In this document: positions 27,270-35,828 of the stretch, one piece after another | Position numbering within the stretch: the stretch's first letter is position 1 | Layout: the number at the start of each line of letters is the position of its first letter | The notes under the pieces: model-generated | The model's database searches: none | What the model was told of the DNA's origin: nothing | What the model saw: the letters and a program-made list of their open reading frames with translations, nothing else | Translations under genes and position numbers: made by a program | DNA from: an uncultured Sphingomonadaceae bacterium | GTDB lineage: Bacteria > Pseudomonadota > Alphaproteobacteria > Sphingomonadales > Sphingomonadaceae | Direction: 5' to 3' | Length of the DNA stretch: 64,000 nt | Assembly: GCA_947495985.1 (NCBI GenBank) | Contig: CANMBD010000004.1 | Span: 1-64,000, forward strand

Positions 27270-27986
27270 TTAGTTGCGGGCTTCAAAGGCTTCGACGAAG
27301 ACCAGTTCGGCATCTTCCAATGCTTCGATATCAAGCGATTCCACGTCCCGGATGGCAAGAGAATCACGTGCAGCAATCTCTTCGCCATTGATCCGCAATG
27401 TGCCGGCCGAAGCGACCAGATAGACATGTGCGCCTCTCGCGATGTCGTGCCGGATCACGGTCCCGGCTTTCAGCGTTGCGCCGTAAAGCCTTGCATCGGC
27501 CCGGATCATTAGAGCGCCGCTGTCGACGTCTTGATCAAAGCCGCTGGCCAATATTTCGAGCTGCCCGGCACGGTCACCCTTCGGAAAGGCTTTTGCATCC
27601 CAGCGCGGATCACCGCCGGGCTCGCGGGGTTCGATCCATATCTGGAAAAGCCGTGTCTGTTCGTCTTCCAGATTATATTCGCTGTGGGTCACACCGGTGC
27701 CAGCGCTCATCACCTGAACATCGCCCGCGGCGGTGCGGCCTTCATTGCCGAGAGAATCGCGATGGGTAATCGCGCCTTCCCGGACATAGGTGATGATTTC
27801 CATATTTTCGTGCGGATGCATCGGAAATCCTGTCTGGGCAGCGATCTCGTCGTCATTCCAGACCCGGATTGGGCCAAAACCCATACGGGCCGGATCCCAA
27901 TAACGGCCGAAAGAAAAGTGATGGCGGGCCTGCAGCCAGTCGTGATTGACATGGGCCAGTTCATCAAATGTGCGTTTCTCGATCAT
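27270..27986 (-). CDS. Pirin family protein (bicupin, quercetinase-like)
   Basis: The 238-residue protein has the pirin N-cupin: FSFGRYWDPARMGFGPIRVWNDD, metal ligands in FPMHPHENMEIITYV and THRDSLGNEG with TGVTHSEYN, then RLFQIWIEPRE. The C-cupin has MIRADARLYGATLKAG. Pirins bind Fe(II); the bacterial YhaK/YhhW type can open quercetin-like rings or sense redox. I start at ATG 27986, seven bases after AGGAG; the ATG two codons earlier is too close. It is the first gene of an operon with azoR and divergent from lysR. Confidence 0.9.
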   Translation of the reverse strand: MIEKRTFDELAHVNHDWLQARHHFSFGRYWDPARMGFGPIRVWNDDEIAAQTGFPMHPHENMEIITYVREGAITHRDSLGNEGRTAAGDVQVMSAGTGVTHSEYNLEDEQTRLFQIWIEPREPGGDPRWDAKAFPKGDRAGQLEILASGFDQDVDSGALMIRADARLYGATLKAGTVIRHDIARGAHVYLVASAGTLRINGEEIAARDSLAIRDVESLDIEALEDAELVFVEAFEARN

Positions 27987-28076
27987 AATCATTCTCCTGT
28001 GTTTCGGACGGCTCCGCTTTCCTTAATGGGTGGCGTTTCCGTCTTGCTTGAGAATGAGATAAGAGAATTTTTTTGT

Positions 28077-28095
28077 TTCATAAATAGAATATGAA
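28077..28095. promoter_or_regulatory. LysR-type box in the pirin-lysR intergenic region
   Basis: TTCATA and TATGAA are perfect inverted repeats separated by 7 bases, matching the T-N11-A layout of LysR recognition sites. It lies 40 bp before the lysR start and 91 bp before the pirin start, as expected for a site controlling both. Confidence 0.6.
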
Positions 28096-28134
28096 GAAAT
28101 TGATTGTTTCCTATTTTTATATAATAAGACAGCC

Positions 28135-29025
28135 ATGAACCTTCCTGATTTTGAAGCTTGGGCGATATTTGCAGCAGCAGCGCGGCTTGGCAGCTTTACC
28201 GCTGTGTCTCATGAACTGGCGATCTCCAAGCCGACAGTGTCCAAGGCCATTACGCGATTGGAGGAGTCGCTCGGCACCGTGCTGTTTCACCGAACCTCAC
28301 GCAAAATATCCCTCTCCACCGCAGGGAAAGCACTACTGCCATACGCACAGGCGATAGCTGTGGATGGAGAGGCGGCGATGGAGGCTGCGCGCGACACTGC
28401 TCATTTACTGCGCGGACAGATCCGGTTAGCCGCGCCGCTCAGCTTTGGTTTGTCCCATCTGGCACCGGTCATTGCCGATTTCATGTGTGAATATCCCGAG
28501 ATATTGGTTGATGTGCAATTGAGCGACGCCCGGGTTGACTTGATCGAAGAGGGGTTTGATCTCGCCATTCGCATTGCCGAACTGCCGGACAGCAGCTTGC
28601 GTGCCATTCGGCTGCGCAGCATGCGGGCCTTTTTCATTGCTGCACCGGACTATCTGGAACGCCGCGGAACTCCGAAACGGCCAGAGCAGCTGGCTGAGCA
28701 TGATTGCTTTCTCTATTCCAACGAAGACACACCAGAAATGTGGCACATGAACGGGCCAAAGGGAGAAAAGATATCGGTACGGCCCCAGTGCCGGTTTCGC
28801 AGCAATAATGGTGATATCATGCTGCCCGCGCTCATCGCTGGCCGTGGTATTGGTTATCTGCCCGATTTTCTGTGTCAGGACGCGATAGATAGTGGTGCCT
28901 TGCGACCCATATTGCCAGGCTGGCGGTTTGGCGCCATCGCGCTCAACCTGGTGATGCCTCCATCGCCCCATCGCCCCGCTCGGGTCAATGCGCTGATCAA
29001 TCATTTAAAAAAGCATCTTCGCTGA
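28135..29025 (+). CDS. LysR family transcriptional regulator
   Basis: The 296-residue protein has the LysR helix-turn-helix at 5-64 (FEAWAIFAAAARLGSFTAVSHELAISKPTVSKAITRLEESLGTVLFHRTSRKISLSTAG) and the periplasmic-binding-like effector domain (LAAPLSFG onwards). The AAxxGSFTAVSxxLxxSKPTVSKAI type with SxRxxRxM in the effector domain is the AaeR/YhjC-like group often next to pirin and quinone reductases. It is divergent from pirin-azoR, which it probably activates in response to quinones or similar electrophiles. Confidence 0.92.
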   Translation: MNLPDFEAWAIFAAAARLGSFTAVSHELAISKPTVSKAITRLEESLGTVLFHRTSRKISLSTAGKALLPYAQAIAVDGEAAMEAARDTAHLLRGQIRLAAPLSFGLSHLAPVIADFMCEYPEILVDVQLSDARVDLIEEGFDLAIRIAELPDSSLRAIRLRSMRAFFIAAPDYLERRGTPKRPEQLAEHDCFLYSNEDTPEMWHMNGPKGEKISVRPQCRFRSNNGDIMLPALIAGRGIGYLPDFLCQDAIDSGALRPILPGWRFGAIALNLVMPPSPHRPARVNALINHLKKHLR

Positions 29026-29048
29026 CGGCCGCTGCAAGGGCAAAATAT

Positions 29049-29099
29049 GCTGTCCTACATCAAGCGGCTTCTATATGGTTTCCCAAATAACAGGACAGC
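29049..29099. repeat. 8-bp inverted repeat GCTGTCCT / AGGACAGC in the lysR-lysE gap
   Basis: The two exact arms are 35 bases apart in the 192-bp gap between lysR and the LysE-type exporter gene. No T-run follows. It may be a weak structure or chance. The rest of the gap contains no gene I can support. Confidence 0.3.
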
Positions 29100-29217
29100 G
29101 ATGGTTGGTAGTATGGGCGCATTTCATTGCCGGGGAAAAGGGGCGTAAAATTTTGGGCGATTCTGTGTCGAAACTTTATAAACTCGATCATATTGAGATG
29201 GATAAACCTTTCTGACC

Positions 29218-29898
29218 ATGCCGTTCGAGACCATCCTGCTGTTTCTGATTACCGACCTCACCTTCTGTTTTACACCGGGGCCAGCGACCATGGTGACGGT
29301 CAGCCATGCCCTGCCTGCAGGGCGGCAGGGGGGGATGCGAGGCGCGCTCGGACCAATTGTCGGGATCAACGTCGGGAATTTCATCTGGTATGCGCTGACT
29401 GCCTTTGGCTTGATCGCGATGATACAGGCATTCCCTTCTGCCTATGCGGTGCTGCGTTGGTTAGGCGTGGCCTATCTGGCATGGCTGGGTATCGCTATGC
29501 TTCGCGGGGCTAGGCAGAATCTCAGCGGCTCCGCGGCGACCGCAGAAGGTTTTAAGCGTGGTTTTCTGAGCGGGCTGGCCGTACATATGTCCAATCCCAA
29601 GGCGCTTTTCTTTTACACGGTCATCATCCCGCCCTTTGTTGATCCGTCCGGCAACCTGTGGGTGCAGTTTGGAATATTGGCCGGACTCACGATATTTACC
29701 GAAACGGCGGGCCTGACATTCTATGCCGCACTGGCATCACGAGCGCGCAGCCTAGGCAGTGCGGACCGGGTACAGGATATCTTTAAATATGTGGCAGCTG
29801 CCGTCCTGATTTGTGTGGCGCTTGTGATGGCCTTCCTGAATCTGGAAGAGGCTGGCATTGATCTGGCGTTCAACGGCGTGAAAGGCGGGTTCGGTTAG
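29218..29898 (+). CDS. LysE/RhtB family amino-acid exporter
   Basis: The 226-residue protein has six hydrophobic segments and the family hallmark near the start (TDLTFCFTPGPATMVTVSHAL), followed by GGMRGALGPIVGINVGNFIWY and the central SGLAVHMSNPKALFFYTVIIPPFVDP. Members pump amino acids or related small molecules out through the inner membrane using the proton motive force. Substrate cannot be told. The Shine-Dalgarno before ATG 29218 is weak. The next gene starts on the base after its stop codon. Confidence 0.9.
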   Translation: MPFETILLFLITDLTFCFTPGPATMVTVSHALPAGRQGGMRGALGPIVGINVGNFIWYALTAFGLIAMIQAFPSAYAVLRWLGVAYLAWLGIAMLRGARQNLSGSAATAEGFKRGFLSGLAVHMSNPKALFFYTVIIPPFVDPSGNLWVQFGILAGLTIFTETAGLTFYAALASRARSLGSADRVQDIFKYVAAAVLICVALVMAFLNLEEAGIDLAFNGVKGGFG

Positions 29899-30939
29899 AT
29901 GAGGCCTATGGTGCGCTCTCTATACCTTCTTTCTATCGCCACTCTGGCTGTGCAACCGGCGTCAGGCAGAGCAGAGTCACCGGAAGGTCAGGCGATGGAT
30001 GCGCAAACTGTGCTGGCGCTTAAATCCTTGCAGCTGCTTGACCAGCGCATGCATGCTACCGGCTATCGACTGGTCTCGGCCAATGCGGAATTTTGCAAAG
30101 AGACCGTCCCGCATCTGGGTGTCCTGCTGCATGATATCGAACAATATGGCGACCAAGCCACGGCGCGATTTGCCTTTGGTTTTACTAGCCCGATCGCCAT
30201 TAACGCGGTTGCTCCCGATAGCCCGGCTGCCATCGCCGAACTGGCAGCGGGTGATGGTCTGAAAGCCATTGACGGGATAGCGGTGCAGGACATTGCGGTC
30301 GATACTGAAAAACTGGCCAAGGAGAAGCCGGAATATCGACGGATTGCGGCGGTGAAAGTGACGTTGATGGAGGCGGGTGCCGACGGTCAGGCAGAGCTTA
30401 TGGTGCAAAGGGGCGGCATCAATCAGATGATCACCTTGGCGCCTGTAGAGGCATGTCCCAGTCAGTTTCAAATTCGGGTCAGTAGCAAACGCGAGGCCTC
30501 TGCCGACGGAAAGATGGTCAGCATTTCATCAACACTTGCGGAATATGTGTTGGATGATGATGAACTCGCAGCCATTGCGGCTCATGAACTGGCCCATAAC
30601 CTGCTGAAGCACCGCGAGCGCCTGAACGCACGAAAGGTCAATCGCGGCTTTTTCGGGCAATTTGGCAAGAGTGCCGGGCGGATCAAGGCGGCAGAGATAG
30701 AGGCAGATCGGTTGTCAGTCTGGTTGATGGCTAATGCCGGCTATGATCCACAAGCGGCGATCCGTTTCTGGACGCGCTATGGCAAGCAACATGGCAAGGG
30801 TATTTTCTCTGCATCCACCCATTACCGCTGGAAGAAACGGGTGAAATTATTTGAAGAGGAAATTGCGAAAATGCAGAAAATGGAGCCGGTTGCAGGCAAA
30901 TTTGCGCCGCCATTATTGACGGTAAGCGAACCCAACTAG
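29899..30939 (+). CDS. Exported M48-type zinc metalloprotease with a PDZ-like insert
   Basis: The 346-residue protein has a signal peptide (about 1-25), then a region with PDZ-like sequence (INAVAPDSPAAIAELAAGDGLKAIDGIAVQDI, about 98-128) and a peptidase domain with the zinc motif HELAHN (about 232-237) and a downstream Glu ligand in AAEIEADRLSVWLM. Proteases of this type act in envelope quality control. The PDZ upstream of the M48 core is the reverse of HtpX or BepA layouts and is worth noting. It starts directly after the exporter stop, so it is co-transcribed. Confidence 0.85.
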   Translation: MRPMVRSLYLLSIATLAVQPASGRAESPEGQAMDAQTVLALKSLQLLDQRMHATGYRLVSANAEFCKETVPHLGVLLHDIEQYGDQATARFAFGFTSPIAINAVAPDSPAAIAELAAGDGLKAIDGIAVQDIAVDTEKLAKEKPEYRRIAAVKVTLMEAGADGQAELMVQRGGINQMITLAPVEACPSQFQIRVSSKREASADGKMVSISSTLAEYVLDDDELAAIAAHELAHNLLKHRERLNARKVNRGFFGQFGKSAGRIKAAEIEADRLSVWLMANAGYDPQAAIRFWTRYGKQHGKGIFSASTHYRWKKRVKLFEEEIAKMQKMEPVAGKFAPPLLTVSEPN

Positions 30940-30952
30940 TCGGTGATCCGCA

Positions 30953-31222
30953 TTAGTCGTCCTTATAGGCGCGTTTACACTCTTTACGCTCTTCTTTGGT
31001 CTCGGCCTGTTCAAGGCAGGCATCGCGTTCTCGCTTGCGTTCCGCAAGCACCTTGCGACCGAGATCCTCTTCTCTCTCGGACTCGGTCTGGGTAGAAGCA
31101 TCTACCGCGGTTTCGACAACCGTACCGGCTGCCTTGAACGGAGCCGTTACAATTTTGCTGGCGACACAGCCGCTCAGCATGGTGAAAGCGACTGTTGTCA
31201 AGAGAATGGACGATGATCGCAT
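30953..31222 (-). CDS. Small charged lipoprotein
   Basis: The start at ATG 31222 has GAGGAG 8 nt upstream and gives an 89-residue protein with a lipoprotein signal (LLTTVAFTMLSGCVASK, lipobox LSGC). After TAPFKAAGTVVETAVDAS comes a highly charged helical part (ESEREEDLGRKVLAERKRERDACLEQAETKEERKECKRAYKDD). The motif SGC-V-x-K-I-V-x-A-P-F is typical of small sphingomonad lipoproteins of unknown function. It converges with the M48 gene and precedes no gene on its strand within 10 bp. Confidence 0.75.
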   Translation of the reverse strand: MRSSSILLTTVAFTMLSGCVASKIVTAPFKAAGTVVETAVDASTQTESEREEDLGRKVLAERKRERDACLEQAETKEERKECKRAYKDD

Positions 31223-31286
31223 GATAATCTCCTCAGTCGGACTTGTGCGCCCCGGCCAATGAAGACCAGCTGAACAGTCGGGAAAC

Positions 31287-32156
31287 CTATGATTTTGCCA
31301 GTAATTTCTCCGCAACAGTGCGGATGTCATCACCAATTTCGGGATGCGCGAGCGCGAGTGCCAGATTGGCTTCGACATAACCCGCTTTCGATCCGCAATC
31401 ATAGCGCGCGCCATCAAAGGTCATGCCGTGAAACGGCTGTTTGCCGATCATTTGCGCCATGGCATCGGTCAGCTGGATTTCGCCACCAACGCCCGCTTCC
31501 TGGGTCTCCAGAATGCGCATCACCTCGGGTTGCAGGATATAGCGCCCCGGCAGAATCAGGTTGGACGGTGCGGTGCCGGCGGTCGGCTTTTCGACCAGTC
31601 CTTTAACCTCGGTAATAGGTCCATCGCGGTAGCCCGGATCAATCACGCCATAAGAGGGTGTATCCTCAATCGGAATCTCCAGAGCACAGATGACATTACC
31701 GCCAAGCTTCTCATAGGCGTCGACCATCTGCTTCATACAGCCGGGGCTGCCGACCATGAATTCATCTGGCAGGAAGATGGCGAAAGGTTCGTCTCCGATA
31801 ATATCCCGTGCGCACCAGATCGCATGACCCAGGCCCAGCGGCTCCTGTTGCCGGACAAAGACGCTGTTGCCGGGCGTCAGGCGCGTGCCATCGAGTACCG
31901 AACCATCCTTGCCGCGATCACCCATCGTGCGTTCCAGTTCATAAGCAAGATCGAAATGATCCTCGATCATCCCCTTGCCGCGGCCATTGACGAAGATCAT
32001 CTGCTCAATTCCGGCTTCCAGTGCTTCATCCACTGCATATTGCAGCAGCGGGCGGTCAACGATCGGGAACAATTCTTTGGGCATGACCTTGGTCGCAGGC
32101 AGGAAACGGGTGCCCATACCGGCGACAGGGAAAACGGCTTTCTTGATCGGTTTCAT
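31287..32156 (-). CDS. galU: UTP-glucose-1-phosphate uridylyltransferase
   Basis: The 289-residue protein is GalU: KAVFPVAGMGTRFLPATKVMPKELFPIVDRPLLQYAVDEALEAG (nucleotide site), GLGHAIWCAR, FAIFLPDEFMV, EKPTAGTAPSNL and GMTFDGARYDCGSKAGYVEAN. It makes UDP-glucose from UTP and glucose-1-phosphate for exopolysaccharide, LPS and glycolipid synthesis in the cytoplasm. Length is normal. It is 64 bp upstream of the small lipoprotein gene and downstream of msrA on the same strand. Confidence 0.96.
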   Translation of the reverse strand: MKPIKKAVFPVAGMGTRFLPATKVMPKELFPIVDRPLLQYAVDEALEAGIEQMIFVNGRGKGMIEDHFDLAYELERTMGDRGKDGSVLDGTRLTPGNSVFVRQQEPLGLGHAIWCARDIIGDEPFAIFLPDEFMVGSPGCMKQMVDAYEKLGGNVICALEIPIEDTPSYGVIDPGYRDGPITEVKGLVEKPTAGTAPSNLILPGRYILQPEVMRILETQEAGVGGEIQLTDAMAQMIGKQPFHGMTFDGARYDCGSKAGYVEANLALALAHPEIGDDIRTVAEKLLAKS

Positions 32157-32166
32157 GGAAATGGCT

Positions 32167-32700
32167 TCAATCCTTCAGTTTATCCGCGAAACTGGCGCGC
32201 AGCTTTTGCAATTTTGGTGGGATAGTTGCCACGCAATAAGGATTGCCGCGCCCTTCATCCGCCCAATATTGCTGGTGATAATCCTCTGCTACATACCAGG
32301 TTGCCGGCCCTTCTATCGTGGTTACAACGGGTTCCGAACGCTCTGCGCCCGCCCGTTCTATGCCCGCGACAGCCGCAGCACGCTGATCATCATCCAGAGG
32401 AAAGATAGCCGATCTATATTGCGTTCCGATGTCATTACCCTGCCGGTTCAGCTGGGTCGGATCATGGGTTGCAAAGAATATGTCGAGAAGATCGTCATAG
32501 CTCACGACATCGGGGTCAAAGCCAATTTTGATCCCTTCGGCGTGGCCGGTCGTGCCCGAACAGACTTGCCGGTAAGTGGGATCGGCATTTGTGCCGCCAA
32601 TATAACCGCTTTCGACGCTGTGCACGCCTGCTATGTCATTGAACACTGCTTCGGTGCACCAGAAACAGCCACCGGCAAAAATCGCTTCCTGCATTGTCAT
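32167..32700 (-). CDS. msrA: Peptide methionine sulfoxide reductase A
   Basis: The 177-residue protein has the MsrA catalytic motif AIFAGGCFWCTEAVF, then the GYIGG, YRQVCSGTTGHAEGIKIGFDP and FFATHDPTQLNRQGNDIGTQYRSAIF blocks. It reduces methionine-S-sulfoxide in damaged proteins. AAAAGGAG precedes the start by 3 nt (ATG 32700) or 9 nt (ATG 32694); the second may be the real start. The gene lies 10 bp after the RND permease gene on the same strand and 10 bp before galU. Confidence 0.95.
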   Translation of the reverse strand: MTMQEAIFAGGCFWCTEAVFNDIAGVHSVESGYIGGTNADPTYRQVCSGTTGHAEGIKIGFDPDVVSYDDLLDIFFATHDPTQLNRQGNDIGTQYRSAIFPLDDDQRAAAVAGIERAGAERSEPVVTTIEGPATWYVAEDYHQQYWADEGRGNPYCVATIPPKLQKLRASFADKLKD

Positions 32701-32709
32701 AAACTCCTT

Positions 32710-35700
32710 TTAGGCGGGCGCTGTCTGGTCGGTGACAGGGGTGCCACCATTTTTCTTTTCCTCATCACGCCGCGCGATAAGCAAGTACATAGCTGGGGTC
32801 ACAACGCGGGAAAGCAAGGTCGAGCTTATCAGACCACCGATAATGATGATCGCAACCGGCGCGTAGAGAGTCCCGCCCAGCAGAGCCAACGGCAGGAGTC
32901 CGCCGATCGCGGTAACGGATGTCAGCAACACCGGCAAGAACCGGACCTCACCGGCTTTTTCAATGGCTTCCCGTAGAGGCATGCCTCGTTCGCGCAATTG
33001 GGCGGTAAAATCGACGAGCAGGATGGAGTTTTTAATCTCTATGCCGATCAAGGCAATGAAGCCGATGACGCCCATAAAACTCAGCGCTTCGCCTGTCAGA
33101 TATTGGGCAATCAATCCGCCAAATGTGCCCAGTGGAATGACGCCTGCAACCACGATTGTCTCTCTGAAGCGACCAAATTCGGCAACCAGAATCGCCAATA
33201 TCAAAAGAATGGCGGTGAAAACAATCGGCCCAAGATCACCAAATGTATCGCCAATAGATTCGCTTTCCCCGCCAATGGAGAAAGAATAACCCTCTGGAAA
33301 ATCTATTTTCTGGATTTCCTTCACCGCCTCATTGGTCACGATGGACGCCACTTCATTATACTCCAGCTGCGCTGTAACAGTAACTGACCGTTCCAACTGG
33401 CGCCGCTGAATTTGCGGAGGCACATTGGTCAGCTTTGGATTGGTGACTTGTGACAATGCGACCGGATCACCGCTGCGTGTGGCCAGATAAATGTCGTCCA
33501 GGACAGAAACAGGCTGCGTTTCCTTCAGCGGCAAGCGTACCGTGACCGGATAATTATCGCCTTCTTCATCCCGAAAAGTAGCCGCCCGTTCACCGCTTAT
33601 CGCCAATTGAATGGCTCGGCGTGCCTCGCCCGGCGGGATATTGAGCAATGCGGCTTTTCTCTCGTCCAGTCCGATATCAAGATCGATTTTGTCTGTTCCG
33701 ATTGGGTTGTCTATGTCTCTGGCGCCGCTTGTGTCGCGCAAGATATCCTCAACCTGCCCGGCCAGATTTTTAAGGACATCGAGCTGTGGCCCGGATATCT
33801 CAATGGCTACTGGTGCTTCGATCGGCGGACCATTTTGAAAGGGTTCCAATTTTATGCGTGCGCCGGCGATTGCATCAAATTTTGTCCGCAAGCGCTCGAC
33901 CATCTCCGGTCCGTCGTCTGCATCCCAATGATCAAGTACCGCAAGCACTTCACCATAGTTGGTGCGCTCTGCACTGACAAAAACATTATAGAATACTTGC
34001 GGATTGCCGGCGCCGATATTTTCTGCCCGGACTTTGATCGATGGTTCCGCCTCCATGATTTTTGCGACCTGGCTGACAATCTGATCAGTTTGATTGAGGC
34101 TGCTGCCCTGTTCGGTTTCCACCGATACCCGGAAATAGGGAGAATCAGAATTTGGGAAAAGCGAGAAACCCATTAACGGAACGAGGGCAAAGGCTGATAT
34201 GCAAAGTAACATAGCGATAGCAACAGTTCGCCGCGGCGCGCCCAGAGCGATATGCAAGAGAAGGCTGTAGAAGGTTTGGATCCGGTCGTTCAACCAGCGG
34301 AGCAGGGCATTGCCTTCCGGATTTTCGTCCCGGCGCAACATACGGCTGGCCAGGAACGGGATCAGGGATAACGAAATCACCAGAGATGCCGCTACGGTCA
34401 TCATAATCGCGAGGTAAAAGGAGCGGGTATAAGAGCCCGCCCCGCCCGGCAGGAAGAGCAATGGCGCAAAAGCGAAGATCAGAACGAAAGTGGATCCGAT
34501 AACAGCACCGCGGATCTCCAAAGTAGCTTCAATGGCCGCCTGCGTTCGTGTTTTCCCCATGCGCAGATGGCGTGCGATATTTTCTGTAACGACAATCGAG
34601 TCATCGACCAAAAGGCCCAGTGAGACAATGAACCCGGCGATTGAAAGCTGGCTGAGATTATAACCCATTGCATACAGAACGAGCAGCCCTGATGCCAAAG
34701 ACAAGGGGATAGAAATCATCACCATGGCCGATGCGCGCCGGCCAAGCGGCAATAAGGTGAAAATCACCAGCCCGACGGCGATGGCAAAGTCGCGTGTCAA
34801 TTCATTCAAACGGCGCGTGACATCGCGGCTCTGGTCAAATTGCAATGCCAGCTTGATATCTGCGGGCAAAGTGGCCTTCTGATTGACCAGTTCTGATTCT
34901 AGTTCTTTCCTTAGCCGGGTTACATCGATGCCGTCTTTTTGCGTCGCAGTCACGACTATGGCGCGTTTGCCGTTATGCCGTGTGCGGTAAATCTGCTCAG
35001 CCGCGCCCCATTTGACACTTGCTACATCTTGAACTGTCAGCAATGCGCCTCCTGCTGCGCGCAGCGGCAAATTGCGGATGGTTTCCAGACTACGAAAAGC
35101 GCCACCCGCTTTGACATTGAGCCGCCGATTGCCACTTTGCACAGCTCCACCGGGAAGCTCGATCCCGCCTTGTTTCAAAGCATCGGCCACCGCGCTTGCC
35201 GGGACCTGCAGTTCTGACAGGCGCGCTGCATCAATTTCGACGCTGATTTCTGGTTGCGGCAGGCCGAATATCCGCGCTTCGCGAACGCCGGGATAGCGCG
35301 TCAGATTATCAACCAGATCATCAGCATATTTTTCCAGCCGCCGCCATGACGCGGTTTCACTGACCAGAGCGAGTTGCAGCACCGCGGCCTCTGTGGTGCG
35401 AACCTTGCGGAATTCCAGACGTTGAAGGTTCTGTGGCAATGTCTCGCGAATAGCATTTACTTCGCGAACAACATCGTCAAAATAACCTTCCACATCCCCG
35501 GTCCAATCGGTAAATTCGACTGTGATTGTGCTGCCACCGTCGGTGCTGTTGGATCGGACTTCCTTTATATCATCCAGGCTTTGAACTGCCTCCTCGATCG
35601 GCTTGGCTATAGTCTCTTCCATATCCTGTGCATCGGCGCCGGGCAGAATGGCGATGATGCTGACAACGGGAATGGGGAAATGCGGATCAACAGCGCGGGT

Positions 35701-35793
35701 AATATTCGACAAGGCGCTGATGCCCAACACAACGAGTAGCGAGAACAGGATAAGGGACAGCTGCCAACGCTCTATGACAAACTTAGCAAGCAT
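32710..35793 (-). CDS. RND efflux transporter permease (AcrB/MexB superfamily)
   Basis: The 1027-residue protein has twelve membrane segments in two halves with large periplasmic loops. TM4 keeps the proton-relay pair LGLLVDDSIVVTENI, and IEIKNSILLVDFTAQLRERGM marks TM10. LPQPEISVEIDAARLSELQ and YNLSQLSIAGFIVSLG support the HAE-1-like group with AcrB domains. It exports drugs or toxic compounds by proton antiport with the adaptor encoded 35 bp upstream. No outer-membrane factor gene is adjacent, so it must borrow one. The pump's substrate is unknown. Confidence 0.93.
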   Translation of the reverse strand: MLAKFVIERWQLSLILFSLLVVLGISALSNITRAVDPHFPIPVVSIIAILPGADAQDMEETIAKPIEEAVQSLDDIKEVRSNSTDGGSTITVEFTDWTGDVEGYFDDVVREVNAIRETLPQNLQRLEFRKVRTTEAAVLQLALVSETASWRRLEKYADDLVDNLTRYPGVREARIFGLPQPEISVEIDAARLSELQVPASAVADALKQGGIELPGGAVQSGNRRLNVKAGGAFRSLETIRNLPLRAAGGALLTVQDVASVKWGAAEQIYRTRHNGKRAIVVTATQKDGIDVTRLRKELESELVNQKATLPADIKLALQFDQSRDVTRRLNELTRDFAIAVGLVIFTLLPLGRRASAMVMISIPLSLASGLLVLYAMGYNLSQLSIAGFIVSLGLLVDDSIVVTENIARHLRMGKTRTQAAIEATLEIRGAVIGSTFVLIFAFAPLLFLPGGAGSYTRSFYLAIMMTVAASLVISLSLIPFLASRMLRRDENPEGNALLRWLNDRIQTFYSLLLHIALGAPRRTVAIAMLLCISAFALVPLMGFSLFPNSDSPYFRVSVETEQGSSLNQTDQIVSQVAKIMEAEPSIKVRAENIGAGNPQVFYNVFVSAERTNYGEVLAVLDHWDADDGPEMVERLRTKFDAIAGARIKLEPFQNGPPIEAPVAIEISGPQLDVLKNLAGQVEDILRDTSGARDIDNPIGTDKIDLDIGLDERKAALLNIPPGEARRAIQLAISGERAATFRDEEGDNYPVTVRLPLKETQPVSVLDDIYLATRSGDPVALSQVTNPKLTNVPPQIQRRQLERSVTVTAQLEYNEVASIVTNEAVKEIQKIDFPEGYSFSIGGESESIGDTFGDLGPIVFTAILLILAILVAEFGRFRETIVVAGVIPLGTFGGLIAQYLTGEALSFMGVIGFIALIGIEIKNSILLVDFTAQLRERGMPLREAIEKAGEVRFLPVLLTSVTAIGGLLPLALLGGTLYAPVAIIIIGGLISSTLLSRVVTPAMYLLIARRDEEKKNGGTPVTDQTAPA

Positions 35794-35828
35794 CTATGGG
35801 AATCTCGCCAAAGAATATGAGGGCCAAA

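Noticed and set aside
31344..32225. Plus-strand frame (293 codons) opposite galU
   Set aside because: Antisense shadow; galU is unambiguous.
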